Below, piece by piece: positions 12,667 through 26,013 of a DNA stretch of 64,000 bases (position 1 is the stretch's first letter; every line of letters starts with the position of its first letter). A model generated the notes under the pieces. The model made no database searches. It had not been told where the DNA came from and was given only the letters and a program-made list of their open reading frames with translations. The stretch comes from Glossina fuscipes. Lineage: Eukaryota; Arthropoda; Insecta; Diptera; Glossinidae. The DNA lies in NCBI RefSeq assembly GCF_014805625.2, contig NW_023998417.1, forward strand, positions 10,526,744-10,590,743. The letters run 5' to 3'. Made by a program: the position numbers and the translations under genes.

Positions 12667-14185
12667 TGCAATGCTTCAATTTTTATTTTATAATTTACCG
12701 TTAAATTTTTCTAGTTAATAATTAATTCAATTAAATAATTTTAGAATTCTTTGGATTTTTTATAGAACACTAAGTTTTTAATGTTTTCTTAACAAGAGTG
12801 TATGATAATTACGGGATCCCAATGAAGAGTTGCAATATTTTGCAAATTTGCTCATTGTACTTGTTGTACGGTTTTAAAAAAGATCATGGCAGCCCTTCAG
12901 ATTTTACCGTAACTTTGATTGCTCCTCCTCTTTACATCCTCGCTCTTACCCGACATATTATCGCTAAATGCTCTGAATAATTTGGTCGAAGCTATGTAAT
13001 TTTTTGGAATCGTTATCTTTCGAGCTCTTAACTTTTTTTGCTCTTTACACCTTCGCTCTTATGCGAAATATAAAACTGTTGGCACATGCTTTAACGTATA
13101 TGACGTGTTTTTTAACGTACTTGGCAATGAAGGGACAGGTGAAAAAATTAAAAATTTTATGGAAACTTATGGAAAAGTATCAATCTGGAGCAGCTGACAT
13201 CGCCAAGAGAGGCTATATTTTTTCGATTTATGACCTGGTCCAAAGAAACTCAACGCCTCGAAAGAAAAAAGTGCCAAAATAATATCAACAGGTGTCTAAA
13301 CCAAGCGCTTTTTCCCGGACTGATCTCTCCGAGTCTAAGCCGGATCGCAATGTGAGATTTATTATCGATCATAGCAACTTAATGGATGTTATCATTAAAA
13401 AAATTTCGTAATCGCTTGTCTAGACTTCAGCAGTATCTCATTCTGAAAGATAAAGAAAATAACAGACATTGGAAACGCGTAGAGATTTCCACAGCACCGT
13501 AAGCAAAAGTTCACTCAAAGTAAGCGTAATAATGAACAGCTTGACCATGAAAGATGATCAAATCCAAGTGCGAATATCCGTTCTAAGTACATCTTTTCAG
13601 ACTGACTCAATTTTGTTATAAAAAGTTTTTTTTAATAATTTGACGCTTGCTTTAATTTCACGACCAATCGATCCTGCCGAGGATGCTACGACAAACGGAA
13701 ACTTCCCAAGCCTAATTTGTCGTCCAAATCGGTAATTATATCGATATTGATGTAAATATCATTTGACTTATGTATTTATTATTATTATTATTATTTTAAT
13801 TTTAGACTAATGAATTGAATTCTTACACTAAAAAAAGACATTGAGCACTAGCAACACAGGCTATCGGCTCTTGACTTATGTAATTGCTGCCTATCCTTGT
13901 GCAATTGTATACAAATTGGAGAATTATTTCACTTATTTCAATTTGTCTTTATTTAAGTTTAAATTCATGCTTGTTCTTAGTGCTTTCTCGTACTTATCAA
14001 TGCCGATGTAAGTATTTTAAGAATCTCCTTTTCAAAAAACCAATAAAAAAAAATATCTACACTGCTATTAAAATAAAGAAAAAAAAAAAGAAAAAAAAAA
14101 AAAAAATCACATTCCGGATGTACAATTTGGTTGCCTTTCAAAGGCATTATAAATATAAAAAGTTATAGTAGATGATTAATTCAAC
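12667..14185. other. Gap between dalmatian and Vac14
   Basis: About 1.5 kb containing the Vac14 promoter side and the dalmatian 3' UTR. Small + strand open frames near 12798-13282 are not recognisable, and there is a TTA microsatellite near 13777-13796 and a long A-rich run near 14078-14106. No gene supported. Confidence 0.5.
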
Positions 14186-17100
14186 TTAATTCAATAGGGG
14201 TTCGTCTTTTTCTTTCTCAATTACCAAGTCGTATTGTTCCACTTCTTGGCACATGCTATTAAATTCTTCAACGAATTTTTTTAATTCATGGTTTGGTTTA
14301 TATTTTTTAGATTGATGTTTCGTTTGTTTCTTGTTAAAAGACTTTTTATTAATATCATCATCGGATTCGCTTTCCGACATGTCATAAGCAAAACGAACGC
14401 AACGACGATTGCGTACTCGAGGATTTTTTCGTACATAAGTGCGATGATGATCCTGCAAACATACACACAAAGAAGTAAATAGTAAAATATGATCGAGAAC
14501 ATTTAGTTTAAGATAAAAATCGACCAAGTTTTCTACTCGTCCAGCACTAGCTTTATCCAGCTCTAGTTTGATGATAAAATAAATCAACTCAATCAAGTTT
14601 AAGATTATCTCCATACGCTTGCATGAGACCATATAGAACGATTAATTAAGAAATAAGAATATATTGTTTGTCGTGCCCCTTCACAACATCTGCTCTAGTA
14701 GCGATCTAAAAAGAACTAAATTTATTTATGTATTTTTTTACTAACGTGAACTTCTTAATATATTAAATAGTTTTAGAAGTCACAACAGAACTTGGTAGGA
14801 AGTTGAAGATTAGATTAAACTCAAAGAGTTGGGGCATTACGGACAGGCCTAGCATTCTAATTACAAAAAACTGCGACGTTAAGGTACAATCCCAAATTAG
14901 CAACTGACGTGCCCTTCATAACGTGAAACTGTACCAATTTTCGACTCTTCATGATCATGAAACTATCGACAAAGTAAGGATTATTTTGTAGATTAAGAGT
15001 ACTGTTAATATTGATATTAAAACCGGTTCGATTAAAATAAACTGAATAAAAAAAAAAAAAAACGCCTTACCTGGACGTGTGTTTCAGATTTAGACTCAGG
15101 ATCCATAAAGAGTTCCTCTAATTCTATATCGAGATCCTGTTTTTCTGATCTTACTTCCTTCATTGCTTGAGCACTCGTAGATGGAATCATAGTTGAACAT
15201 AGCATTTCTTTTAAATTTCTCTGGCGAAAATCTTTGAAACATGGATTTTCATCAAAAATTGGCATACATTTGGTGCAACTGCTCTCCTTTTGTTGCTTTT
15301 CAATGACACTTTTCTCGGTTCTAATATCCTCAGGCCGCCATTTGCGTAGCTCTTTAAGTTTGTCATGTAAACTTTTATTATTTTTGTCCATTTCATCGCC
15401 TTTGTCACGTTCCCAATACTCAGATAAGTTGTTTGCAGTAATGCTTTCACTTTGAGTTAAAAATTCTTCGAAACCAAAAATCGAAATTTTTACCTCGTCA
15501 GCTGATTCCACACAGGATTCATGGTTTGCCCTTTTGTAGACCGCGTCTGATATCGCGCTTGTATCCTTAGTTATATTGCGGGGCACTTCTTCATTTTCAC
15601 AGACACTATATGATAAGATTGCTGAACTCACGCTAACGCTTTTATCTTTTTCTGTATTTCGTTTTGGATCGGGAATCGGAGGTTTTTTCCAAGATGGCAA
15701 ACTTATAATTTCCAAAATTTCAATAGGCTTTAAAGGACTACGTCTGCTAAGAGTTTGTCTGGGATTTGATACTTGCGTTAAATTATACATATTTTCATTT
15801 ATAATTTTTGTTGCTTTTGTATTTTTTGGTGGTGGTATGTTTTCAGCATTTGAATCGTTTGACGAAAACGAAGGCATCGAGTTTTCAACTTCAGGCCCAA
15901 CATTTGCAACATAAGAATTCCGCAGAGAATTGTTTACTGAGCGACTATGATAATAATGCTTGGAGATATTCTTTCTTGGTGTTAATGGTATGACGACATC
16001 GCTGGAAAACGATGGTAAATTATCAGAATTACGACTAAAATTGAAAACAGTCGGCAGGTGAGCATTCTCATCCACACGCCAAGGTGAATTTCGGACTGGC
16101 CGAATTAAAGATTTCCTTGCATTGCTTGGGAAAGCAATAGGTGACAAATCCTCGTTTATGGCGCAATTGGCGGAAGACGTATTCGAAGCTTTAGGTGTGC
16201 TTACAATATTCTTGACAGCCTGTAATAACTGCCGACGTTTGTCGTTTTCCAAAGGCGAGTTACTCGTTTGTTTCAACAGAACTGACTTTGCTAACTGACT
16301 AAACGTTCCTTCTTTTAATGAACTACGGTCGCACGAACGTTCGTACGATTGATTATTTCGTTGATTTTGTGTATTTTTCGTGGGCTGATTACTCAACGGT
16401 TCACTTTCATAATTGCCAATAAATTGTTCAATATTATCATCAGCTTCTTGTCCATTATTATTTAGACCGTTTTTTGCTACATTTGCCTTCTTTAGTTTCT
16501 GCGCCTTATTCACCCTTTTTTTTTTAATTGGCTTTGCCGGCCGTGCACGTTTCATAATCGGTCTGCCTTTGCCTTTCCAATTAGTCGCCACCTGTACCTT
16601 ACCTTCGGCAATAAGCTTTTCAATTATATCTTGCGCAGGATCTACAGGTTTAGGCGAGTCATTAGTTTGAGACAGAGTGAAGAAGTCGTAAACATGAGTT
16701 GACGACTTCCGCTTTCCTATCTTTTTTAGTGCATCCTTGTTACGGTCAGCGGTGGCCTTATCAGATCCTTTTAAAGAACGGTGGAAGAATTTGTTAGTCT
16801 TCTCCGGATTGCACGTTTCATTGGAATTTTTATTATTTTTATTAGATATTCCGGATATTTCATTTCGGTCAGCTTCTCTTAAACTGGGCAATTGCTCGGC
16901 GTCTTCGGATTCACTTACAGAATTTCTTAAAGTTTCAAATCCTGAACGTTCATTACTTGTTTTCCCCAGGACTGAATCTTCCATAATCGGTTTTAACTCG
17001 CAGCGGCCGTGTGTTTTTCCACGTTTGGTTGCCAAGCGTGATTCTAAAGACGTAGAATTTCGGATGGGTTCAAAACAAATTGTTGAATCTTGTATTGGGT

Positions 17101-18302
17101 GAAATCGCGAAAATTCCAAGTCCGTAGTTTTGGCAGCTTGTATCGATGTTTTCTTCTTAGGGCTAGGATATGTAAAATTTAAACTCAACTTTGCTAGATT
17201 TTTACGTTTTTCTTCGTTCAATGCAGGGAAAGGTAAAGGGGTTGATATTATCATCGATTTTGTTGCTCGAATATTATTAAAAGTTACTTCGCCTTTTTGC
17301 TTGTGGGTTGTTAATGTACTTATGTTGTTATCCCTTTCGAATTTTATTCTTTTAAGACGTACAAAACATTTTTTCGAGTTTCCAACGGCGTTTATGAAGC
17401 CATCTTCTTCGTTTCCTTTGCTAGTAGCTGTTTTCGATTTCCCTGCAATTGTGACCTTAATAAACGGTTTTCGATGTCGGCCTTCTGAAATGATAGTTTC
17501 CTTAAATTTTCTGGCTTTTTAAGAATTTAAATTGGAGTTTAAAAACAAAATTTAAAACACAAAGAGAAAAAAAAGCACCGACCTTTGTTACCACCTTTGC
17601 CAGTGCTTGACTTCATTTTACAAATATTTTTTTCGAGGTTATTTTGCTGTAGCATTGTTTCTGGAATATTGTTAGATGTGACTGCCCTTTGTGGGCTGCT
17701 TTTGTAAATCATTTCGGCACTTAATCTTTTAAGTCGTATAAGGCATTTTTTCAAGATTATCGGATTTGTCACTTTGCGTTTGTGCATGTTTTCTTGGGGT
17801 TTACTGTTAATACGATTCTCGTCCACTTTAGTGCCGCTATGCGTAACTTGTAAAGGCGCGGATATCAATTCCGTAATATTTGGTAAATCTCTCAAATGCC
17901 CTGGATTTAGAAGAATTTATATTAAAATTTTCCCTAAATACGAAAACGAAAAATACACTGACCTCTATTCCCGGTTTTGCCCGACCTAGTTGGCTTAACT
18001 TTATGAATTTCCCTTCTCGTGATACTTCGACGTGGTCTCATTTCTGAGATATTTTTAGGTATTACTAAGCTTTGCTGGTCATTTTCATTGATTATTTCAA
18101 ATTTAACCCTTTTCAGACGTACAAAGCATTCTCGTAAATTCTGTGGACCTTTTTCTGGAAAACACTTAAGGCGTTTTTCGTTTTTCAGATCATCTTTCCC
18201 TCTCCTGTTATTTATAGTTTTCCTCTTTATTGGACGCGCACGACGGATATTGTGTTTGCCTTCTCCTTTTTGGGTCTCACTATTCATACGATTTGCATCC
18301 AT
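14186..18302 (-). CDS. dmt: Dalmatian, sororin/shugoshin-type cohesion protector
   Basis: Four exons, 18302-17963, 17900-17583, 17484-15071 and 14452-14186, joined in phases 1, 1 and 0, give 1112 aa. Drosophila Dalmatian combines sororin activity (Pds5 binding, Wapl antagonism) with shugoshin-like recruitment of PP2A to protect sister-chromatid cohesion. Visible here are an FGF motif at 889-891 (KISIFGFEEF), an LxxIxE PP2A-B56 motif (LKPIME, 383-388), long disordered basic and Ser/Thr-rich stretches with many S/T-P sites, and a sororin-type C-terminal helix (EEFNSMCQEVEQYDLVIE, about 1086-1103). Exons 1, 2 and the start of 3 each carry a related module centred on C-[FL]-[VI]-R-L-K-R at residues 59, 166 and 259. 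The 618-base last intron (15070-14453) holds nothing recognised. The gene diverges from Skp2. Identification rests on the C-terminal helix, FGF motif and overall build. Confidence 0.82.
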
Positions 18303-19393
18303 TCTGCTATTGAATAAAGTTATTTGTCTTTATTGAAAGCGATGTCCACTATTTATAATTTATTTCGATTTCCTCCGCTTTCATTCTTTTCAATCTTCTC
18401 GAATTGGTAGTTGATTTTCATTTCACACTTTCACTTTTCTATTATTCCGGTATCGTTTTCTATTATTTTCTTTTTGTATATTGAGCTCTTTGGACTAGGC
18501 CATTGTCTAGCTTCTTGAGAATAATATTCTTTACTGAAAACACATTTGCAAGCTTTCTATTCAAATAAATGTGGAACAATTTTTGGCTGTAACACAAACA
18601 AATAATTAAAAATATTGAGACAAAAATTACAAATTTATTTAGCTACAAAAGTATAGCTTGCAACCACCAAGCTACCAGATTGCTAATAATCTCAGATTTA
18701 TACAATTTTCCAGGATTTTTCATAATTCTTAGCTTTTAATTAAGTAATCGCTACCATTAAGGAAAATCGATACGTAATTGTAAATTTCAATATCAAAAAG
18801 CTTCTAAGAACACAAACTTACTTTTAAATTAGTAACTAATATTTGCGAAATATATTTAAAATTCAACAAATCATTGTAGAGTTTTCTTTTTATTTTATTC
18901 CTGAGAATGTGGCCTGAAGTATTTACTGTAGAGTTAAGATGGTCTTTAGTAAGACTTTTGAATAATTTATAATAAATAATTTATAATAAAAAAAATTAAA
19001 TTTATATTACAACTTTAATTTATTTAATATTATTATTAACATCTTATTTATGATACTATATATAAATATTTTTCGCGACTGCTTGAGATGGTTAGTTTAA
19101 ACTACAACACTTCTCTACGGTAGCTCGTTACTTTGAAACAAATCTTGCCTCTTATTTTGCATGTGTGCTTTAATGCTTAATTAAGCGAGTCTGGTAACTC
19201 CACAGAAAAGGTTGGTCAAATTTACAACGCAGTTCACAGCTATAATCGCGCTCGATTTTTATGTTCCATCACAAACTTGTTGCATTATAAAAAGACAAAA
19301 ACTCGTATTTTTATAGAAATATTTTGTTGAATAAAGTGTGTGTTGAAAAATTTATTAAAAAATAAATAAATTCGAAAAAAAAACAAATTAAAA
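18303..19393. promoter_or_regulatory. Divergent promoter region of dalmatian and Skp2
   Basis: 1.09 kb between two divergently transcribed start codons, so both promoters and 5' UTRs must lie here. It includes a near-DRE sequence (aatcgata, 18765-18772, one mismatch to TATCGATA) and a run of TAATAAT-type repeats near 18960-19050. No TATA box was assigned. Promoter role is inferred from gene orientation. Confidence 0.5.
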
Positions 19394-22116
19394 ATGAACA
19401 ACAAACTGATCAAAACTACAACAGAAAATAACGAAAATTTGTGCCCGATTAGGTAAGATTGTATAAAATTTCTAAATAACTATTAAAACGGGCAGCATAT
19501 TTATTACGTTGTAAACAAATTCATTGAGAATTTTGCGCAAAAGAACGAGTCTTTTTTATTTTTTTTTTTTTTTTTTTTTGTTTGATAAACGGCAATTGTA
19601 CACAATTGATTACGAAAAAAGAAATAAGAAAACATTCGCAGGCCCATATGAGAGACTGCCTTATCGACATTTTGTGGAATGTAATCTTTACACAATTATA
19701 GGAAAAAAAAAATTGCAAAGAATTAGATTGTGCGAAAGTTCTACCCGGTCTAAGATTTTAATGAATTTTAATACATCATTAATTGCGGTGAATCGTAAAT
19801 GATCAATTTAATGTGTAGAGTTAAAGTTGAAAGGCGTGTATTAAATTGCTGCTTACAGCAGTGTTCCAGATGTTTGTTATCCGACATGTTAGTAAACAAA
19901 CGGGTGTTGCATTAAATATAAGCTCAAAAGAGGTTTGTTGTGTTTATTCTTCTTGTTTAGATGATCATTTATATGTATATAATCATTATAGAACATGTAA
20001 ACATTTTCTTTAATTATCAAATTTATTATCTCTTTATAGAAAGCGTTTACCTAGTAAAAGTTCTAAGCACCCCTCCGGCTGGAAATTAGCTAAATTAGAA
20101 GGCTCATCATCCCCGTCGGCTTTGACAAACGAGTATTTAGAGGAAATGGGCATCGGAATGTTGGATTCCGAGGAAAGTTCTTCTTCGACAGCCTCGGCTA
20201 TAGCTTTAGCCGTTACTGCTAGTGCCGATGAAAATTCCAATGAAGCCACGCCCAATTTGGATACTATAAAATTTTGTCATCAAACACGTCTTCATTATAG
20301 AAATATGGACAATTCAATCTTGGATGCTACTACAGATAATGCCAGCAATCACAGTTTTGCCGATCGAAATGATAAAGAATCAAAAAACAACAACAACAAT
20401 AATAATATAGGACAACGTTTAAATATGAATAGCAATTCAAATTCCTCATCATCATTTGAAATATATGCAGACGATCAACAGAGGCAAAAAACAAAAAATT
20501 CGGACAAATTTTCAGTGACATCCACGCAACACAAGAAGATGGCTGCTAACATAAGCGTTAAGTCACCATCGACTGGCAAAAGGAGCCCTTTGGCTACAGT
20601 TGCTTGCAATGGTTTTATAAGAAATGTGCAACAGCAGCAGCAGCAGCAAATTATAAGTCAGCAGCAGGTACAACACATGGAAGTCTTTGTCTTTTTTTTT
20701 TTTATTAAATACTTTCCATTAATTTCTCCCAGAGATCACATTCTCCGTCAATGCTCCCGTCTACCAGTCGGCAAGCCGCTTTGATGAAACAACATCAACA
20801 ATTACAAAAACAACAAGAGCAACACTTATCATCGATGCATCAATCTGCTATAATTGCAAACAAGAATTTCTTCTTATTTCGTAATCATGAGATGCGTGAA
20901 ACTAATCTCAGTGGTAAAGATAATTTTAACACCTTATCCGATGAGATCATTTTGCAAATTTTCAAGTGGTTGCCAAAGAAAACGCTATTACGTTGTGGCT
21001 ACGTCTCACAGCGTTTTAATAGGTGTGCTAGTGACGAATCCCTTTGGTCGCGTTTAGACTTGGGTGGTCGTTCTTTAAAGCCAGGCGCTTTGGAAAATAT
21101 TTTGAAACGCGGAGTCGTAATTTTGCGATTAGCTCAGGCTGAAGTATGCTTTCATTTGTTCATTCTCATTTTAAAGTTTTAATATTAATTTCATTATTTG
21201 ATCTCCTCCAGATTAATCATCCAATCTTTGATGTCAGCTTTATAGAGAACGAGTCAGATTTTGAAGCAAAATTACAATATTTAGATCTTAGCATGGTAAC
21301 CATTACAAAGTTATCCCTAAAGATGTTATTGTCGCGCTGTCGGCAACTGAAGAAATTGAGTTTGGAGCATGTAGTCCTCAACGATGATATATGCAATGAA
21401 ATTGCAAAAAATGAAGATTTAGAGGCAATAAATTTAGCCATGTGCTCTGGTATTGAGGCATGGAGTGTACGTAAAATGTTGGAATCACTTAAGCAACTCA
21501 GTAGCCTAAATATATCCTGGACTAATCTATCGGTAGATGCCGTAACTTCATTGGTTACAAACATAACACCAAATATATTACGCCTGAATATGGCTGGTTG
21601 TCGTAAGACTATGTTTGACTCACGTAAGTCTTATTTTCTCAAGCCTCGTATTAATTGCCTTAAAATACTTTTCACTGTAGATCTCGAGAGTTTACACAAG
21701 CGATGTCCCGAATTATTGGAATTGGATTTATCCGATTGCACTGGTTTGACTGGCAATGCTATTAATATTATATGCAAATTTAAGGCTCTCGAATATTTAT
21801 CATTGTCACGCTGCTATTCAATACCTGCCGCTGCTTACGTGTAAGCAATTGGAACCTATTCATGAAATGTATTCTGATATATTTTATCCATTCTTCCTTT
21901 TGCTTTTTTCTTGTCTTTAGGGAGCTTCGCAACATGTCGACCCTTATCTACCTGGACATTTTTGGTATGCTAACCGAATCTACTTTGGCGATGCTAGAGC
22001 AAACATTTACAAAAATCGGTATTAACAAATTCATTCATAGCTCAGTCGCCCGACCCACGGTCGGGACTCGACGCACTTCAATTTGGGGTTTACGAACTCG
22101 AGACTTTCATGCATAA
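19394..22116 (+). CDS. Skp2: Skp2, F-box/leucine-rich-repeat SCF substrate receptor
   Basis: Six exons, 19394-19452, 20040-20667, 20733-21143, 21212-21623, 21681-21840 and 21921-22116, give 621 aa. Skp2 is the substrate receptor of an SCF ubiquitin ligase that targets CDK inhibitors such as p27/Dacapo and other cell-cycle proteins. The F-box lies at about 295-335 (LSDEIILQIFKWLPKKTLLRCGYVSQRF) and binds Skp1. Leucine-rich repeats follow (LQYLDLSM, LKKLSLEHV, LSSLNISWTNLS, LLELDLSDCTGL, LEYLSLSRC). The C-terminal tail SVARPTVGTRRTSIWGLR matches the conserved Skp2 tail that packs on the repeats. The roughly 290-residue N-terminus is long and rich in Asn, Ser and Gln runs; human Skp2 has about 95 residues before its F-box. 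The small first exon was found by its splice donor and phase. Intron 1 (587 bases) includes a poly(T) run. Confidence 0.93.
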
Positions 22117-22218
22117 CGAGAATAATAATAATAATTTCAAGTACCATGATATGATGATGATAATTTATGCAGGATGTTATTTTTCCATAACAAATTCTTT
22201 TTTATCTTTGAATAACGC

Positions 22219-22224
22219 AATAAA
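22219..22224 (+). terminator. Poly(A) signal AATAAA of Skp2
   Basis: Hexamer about 100 bases after the Skp2 stop codon. Positional assignment only. Confidence 0.45.
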
Positions 22225-23659
22225 TAATACATTTTGCAATCTGTGCTTATCATACAACCATATGACAAAATTGTAATGTCTTGTTATTATTATTAATTTT
22301 TTTTTTCCCATCCTATTGATCAGAACAATTTTTTACATTTTACAACTTTTCTATTACGCCAATGGTTTGTAGAGAAATGCAAGGAAAAAATAAGTTCAAA
22401 ATGATCCCTTCACGAAAAATATTTTGGGCGCGGTCGCAGCTCAACTCTTGTTTTTCTTATGGGATTTGTGCAGAGTTAAGTCTTCGATGCAGCGACTGCT
22501 CAGGTTAAGAAGCACATATGCAGTATGGCGTTGCTTGGATTCCGATAAATATAACGTATTGTGTTTCCTCTGTGCAAAACGAAGCTAATGGGCGGCTTTA
22601 TTTCGAGACCCTATTACTTGCTTTATACGTTACGTGTCAAAAGCTTTTTTTTTTCTTTTCTTCCATGTTTGAGAGATTAACCCTAGGGCACTGTATAGTG
22701 GAAAAATAATAATTCGAATAATTTTAAATTTTCGAAGAAAAGCCTAAGTGCTCGTGGGCGTTAAAAGACTTTCCAAAGTATCGGCGTAACGTGGGCTGTT
22801 TGTGCAGACACATTCAAGGCAAGTGTTCTGCGAGAGACAAAAGAGGCTTGACTCCTCGACAGGATGACACGGCTTTCTCAGCTTTCCCTCACAATTGTCC
22901 TGGCATTACTTGTGCACCTTATGGTAAAGTAGCGCAACTTGTCGTTCGTTACCCACATTGCGTGCCATTGGAACAATTTACCGGCGTTAAGAATTTCAGG
23001 GAAATCCAAACTTGCGAATAAAAATTTCATAAAAGCTTGCCTTCTTGTCAATCAAGCTTATATAAAAACACTATTCTCCCCTTTCATCCTTTTTTACCTT
23101 CAAACCTTTCTGAATTACATGCCTGCGCATCAGAAGATAAACAAGGTAATGCTCGTAACATATAATGCTCGAGAAAGTTGAAAATTAAATCCTCTTGTGT
23201 CAGAATATTAAGTAATCTCAACGTCATATACCGGACTTTTCCGTGAGGTCAAAATTGCTGAACATTCATTTTATATATTCACTCAATTGATGCTTTTATA
23301 GATAGATGCTTTTCGATAGATAGATTTTAATAGTCACATTTTGATTACCGACTTCCGGTCTAGGGTGATTATGTCTTGAAAAATACACTTCAATTCCTCG
23401 TAAGTAAATGTTGCGAGATATGACTTATCCTCGACTTACGAAAATATTATAACATATCACAGTTTTTCTCAACAGTTTTGGAAACAAATTTACCGACTTA
23501 TTTATTTAAATTTAAATTGGAAACTCTTAAAATTTTTATTCCGAGATATATATATATATGTTTTTTAATATGGCCAATCGCTTAGGCGATGCCTCTTACT
23601 CGTGCAGCCTGATGACGCTAACCTTTTCAGAGTAGGGTGTTACATGGGAAAGAGTGAAA

Positions 23660-23895
23660 GAAGTGGACCAATCCGAACCATTTTCGATAGTGTTTGTCCT
23701 TGGGTCATAGTACGCCTTCGTATCGAGTTTCATCGAAATATATTAAAAATTATGACCTGAAGCCTGAATATAAAACATTAGACGAACAGATGGGCTTAGA
23801 TCGACATAACAAAAGGTGGGCCTATCTTAAGCCTCTCTGAGTGTTACATACGTCCGCTTGAACTTAATATACCCTGTAGCGGTAGGGGTAGCGTG
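23660..23895 (+). repeat. Dispersed repeat, diverged copy A
   Basis: Shares with the longer copy near 49560-49805 the ordered blocks cgttt/cgttcgtccttgggtc, a caaattttcatc-type block, gacctg-ag-ttgaa, acag--gggctta, cttaagcc--tct and finally gttacatacgtccgc--aacttaatataccctgta. The order and spacing show homology, and orientation matches the copies near 32690 and 49560. No coding capacity is seen. Confidence 0.6.
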
Positions 23896-26013
23896 CAATA
23901 AAAAATAAGAAATTAATATAAAAAAGTGTATAATTTTTCATATGTTAATAATTAATAATAATGAGTTTATTCACGACCAACCTTCCATTACAGATGGACA
24001 TCAAAAATGAAATCGGACTAATCCTCTTTTTCATAATAAAGCAGTAAAATTTAAAGTTTTACTTAATACACTAAAAATTATGAATCATATAAGAAAGAAA
24101 GAAAAAGAACGTATGATGCCTGATAAAGCCCGGATTACAATATATTTTGTTGAGACTTTGTCGGTAGATAATAGTTTTCTCTTTCTCATAAGAGGGGATA
24201 TTAAAGATAATAAATTGATTGCTTAAGTTCTGAAAGAAACAATCACTATATGGAAAAGAAAAGGAAGCGATTGAACCGAAAACTCATGATGTTGTCGAGA
24301 TTAGCGCTATTATTGCCTTGCTTTCATCGCACATTACATCTGATCTGTTCGAAAAATCGATTTTCGATTCTTAGTGCGATACTCGAAAAAACTAAATAGT
24401 TTAATAGACAGATTCAAGACTTTGCTTGTCTTTTCCGCACACGGAACTCATATTTTCTATAGAAAGAGAGAGAAAGAGAGAGAGAGAGAGTAGTAGCGGC
24501 TTGTGAAGAGCGACACTTTGAATTTTTGCAGGAAAACTTCATATTCTTAAGAGATGTCCAGTGTGATATTCTTAGACCATTTTTCAGTTAGCGAAAGCTG
24601 AAATAAATTTACAATTTTTTAAACGAAAATTGTTTTTATTTTATACAAATTTATCTAATTTTTTTTTTTCGTTTTTTGTTTTTGTTTTCTTTTTCATTTT
24701 AGTTAAATATAATACAAAGTCTTGTTCAAATTCACTTTTTTAGATTTTCATTTCCTTTTGTTTTGTGTGTTTAAGAAGAAAAAGAGAATCTATTAATATA
24801 TTATTAATAATAAGAATAGAAAATTGTAAGAATATAACTACATAAGGTATGTATATATGTATGCCTACGAATAAGTAATATGTACAATTTGAATTTGATA
24901 TTTAGCTGATAATAATAATAATAATAATAATAAAATCTGATGGAAAAATTATTTAATTATAAAGTAAATAAATTATTTTCAGGTGATTTTCGATCTAACT
25001 AATCTAATCTTAAAGTACTTTTTCTTTGCCCGTTCCTTAAGTACGCTTATAACTAAACGAAAAAGGAGAGAACGTTTCTACTTCACACACGTACCCCAAC
25101 CCCTATCCTATATATAATATTAATTCTTCCTAGGCAGAGATAAGAAATATTTCATGTTAAGCATGATGTTATGTATGTATGTATGTAAGTGTTTGGTTAA
25201 AGGAAAAGAAATTAGCACAGATTTGTGGCGAGTATAAGCGCATTAGTATCATATACGCATTAATCAACTTGGTTTTCTTCTTTTTTTTTTTTTTTTCTCT
25301 TCTTTCCTTCTTTCTTTTTTTAGTATCCCTCCCTAGAATACGAAGACATAAAATGCATATTTTGTTTCTATTTATTCAATATTCATATTATTTCGTTTAT
25401 TGAGTTAAACAGTTTTTGAGTTTTTGACTTCTACCGTTTCAATTGCTAAAAGAGAGAGTGTGATTAGTTATCAGAAATGATTCGTAGCAGTTTTAAAAAG
25501 ACATCCTCTCAGACGCAAATATTTACGGGTGATCAGGGGTTTATTGAATATGGATTAATCATGGGTAAAACATTGAACTCTTGCTTTCGGTTTCAACTGT
25601 TTTTTTGCTAAACGACAAAGTGCGAAAGTGAAATTTAACCTTCAGTTACATGATCACTCCCCATACGCAGTCGCAATCTTGCTCACCATCCATGCATTTT
25701 CAATCACATATTAATTCATCAAATTTAAAAGTAATCAAGATTAAAAATAGTCAAGATTTGAAAAATATATATTTAAGAATATTGAAGAAAAGAAAGGAAG
25801 AGGAAATGTAGAAGATTAACAAGCACAGCAAGTTATTAGGTCGAGTCATAACTAACTTCCGATGCAGCTAGGTAGAATCTATTGTTCATATTTACCCTCT
25901 GCAAGGCATCGATACAAACGAGTTTGGCTTTTCACTATATAGATGAAGACTCAGTTTTATGTGTGGCATGTTACATGCAACTGTTTTTTCTTAACCTCTT
26001 AAGTGCATATTCG

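Noticed and set aside
12798..13282. Two + strand open frames between Vac14 and dalmatian
   Set aside because: Short, unrecognised, hydrophobic or Lys-rich composition typical of chance frames in AT-rich DNA.
15234..17522. Several + strand open frames opposite the large dalmatian exon
   Set aside because: Shadows of the real minus-strand coding frame; Phe/Leu/Ser-rich complements of Lys/Glu/Ser codons.
18765..18772. Possible DRE promoter element between dalmatian and Skp2
   Set aside because: One mismatch to TATCGATA; such matches occur by chance in AT-rich DNA.
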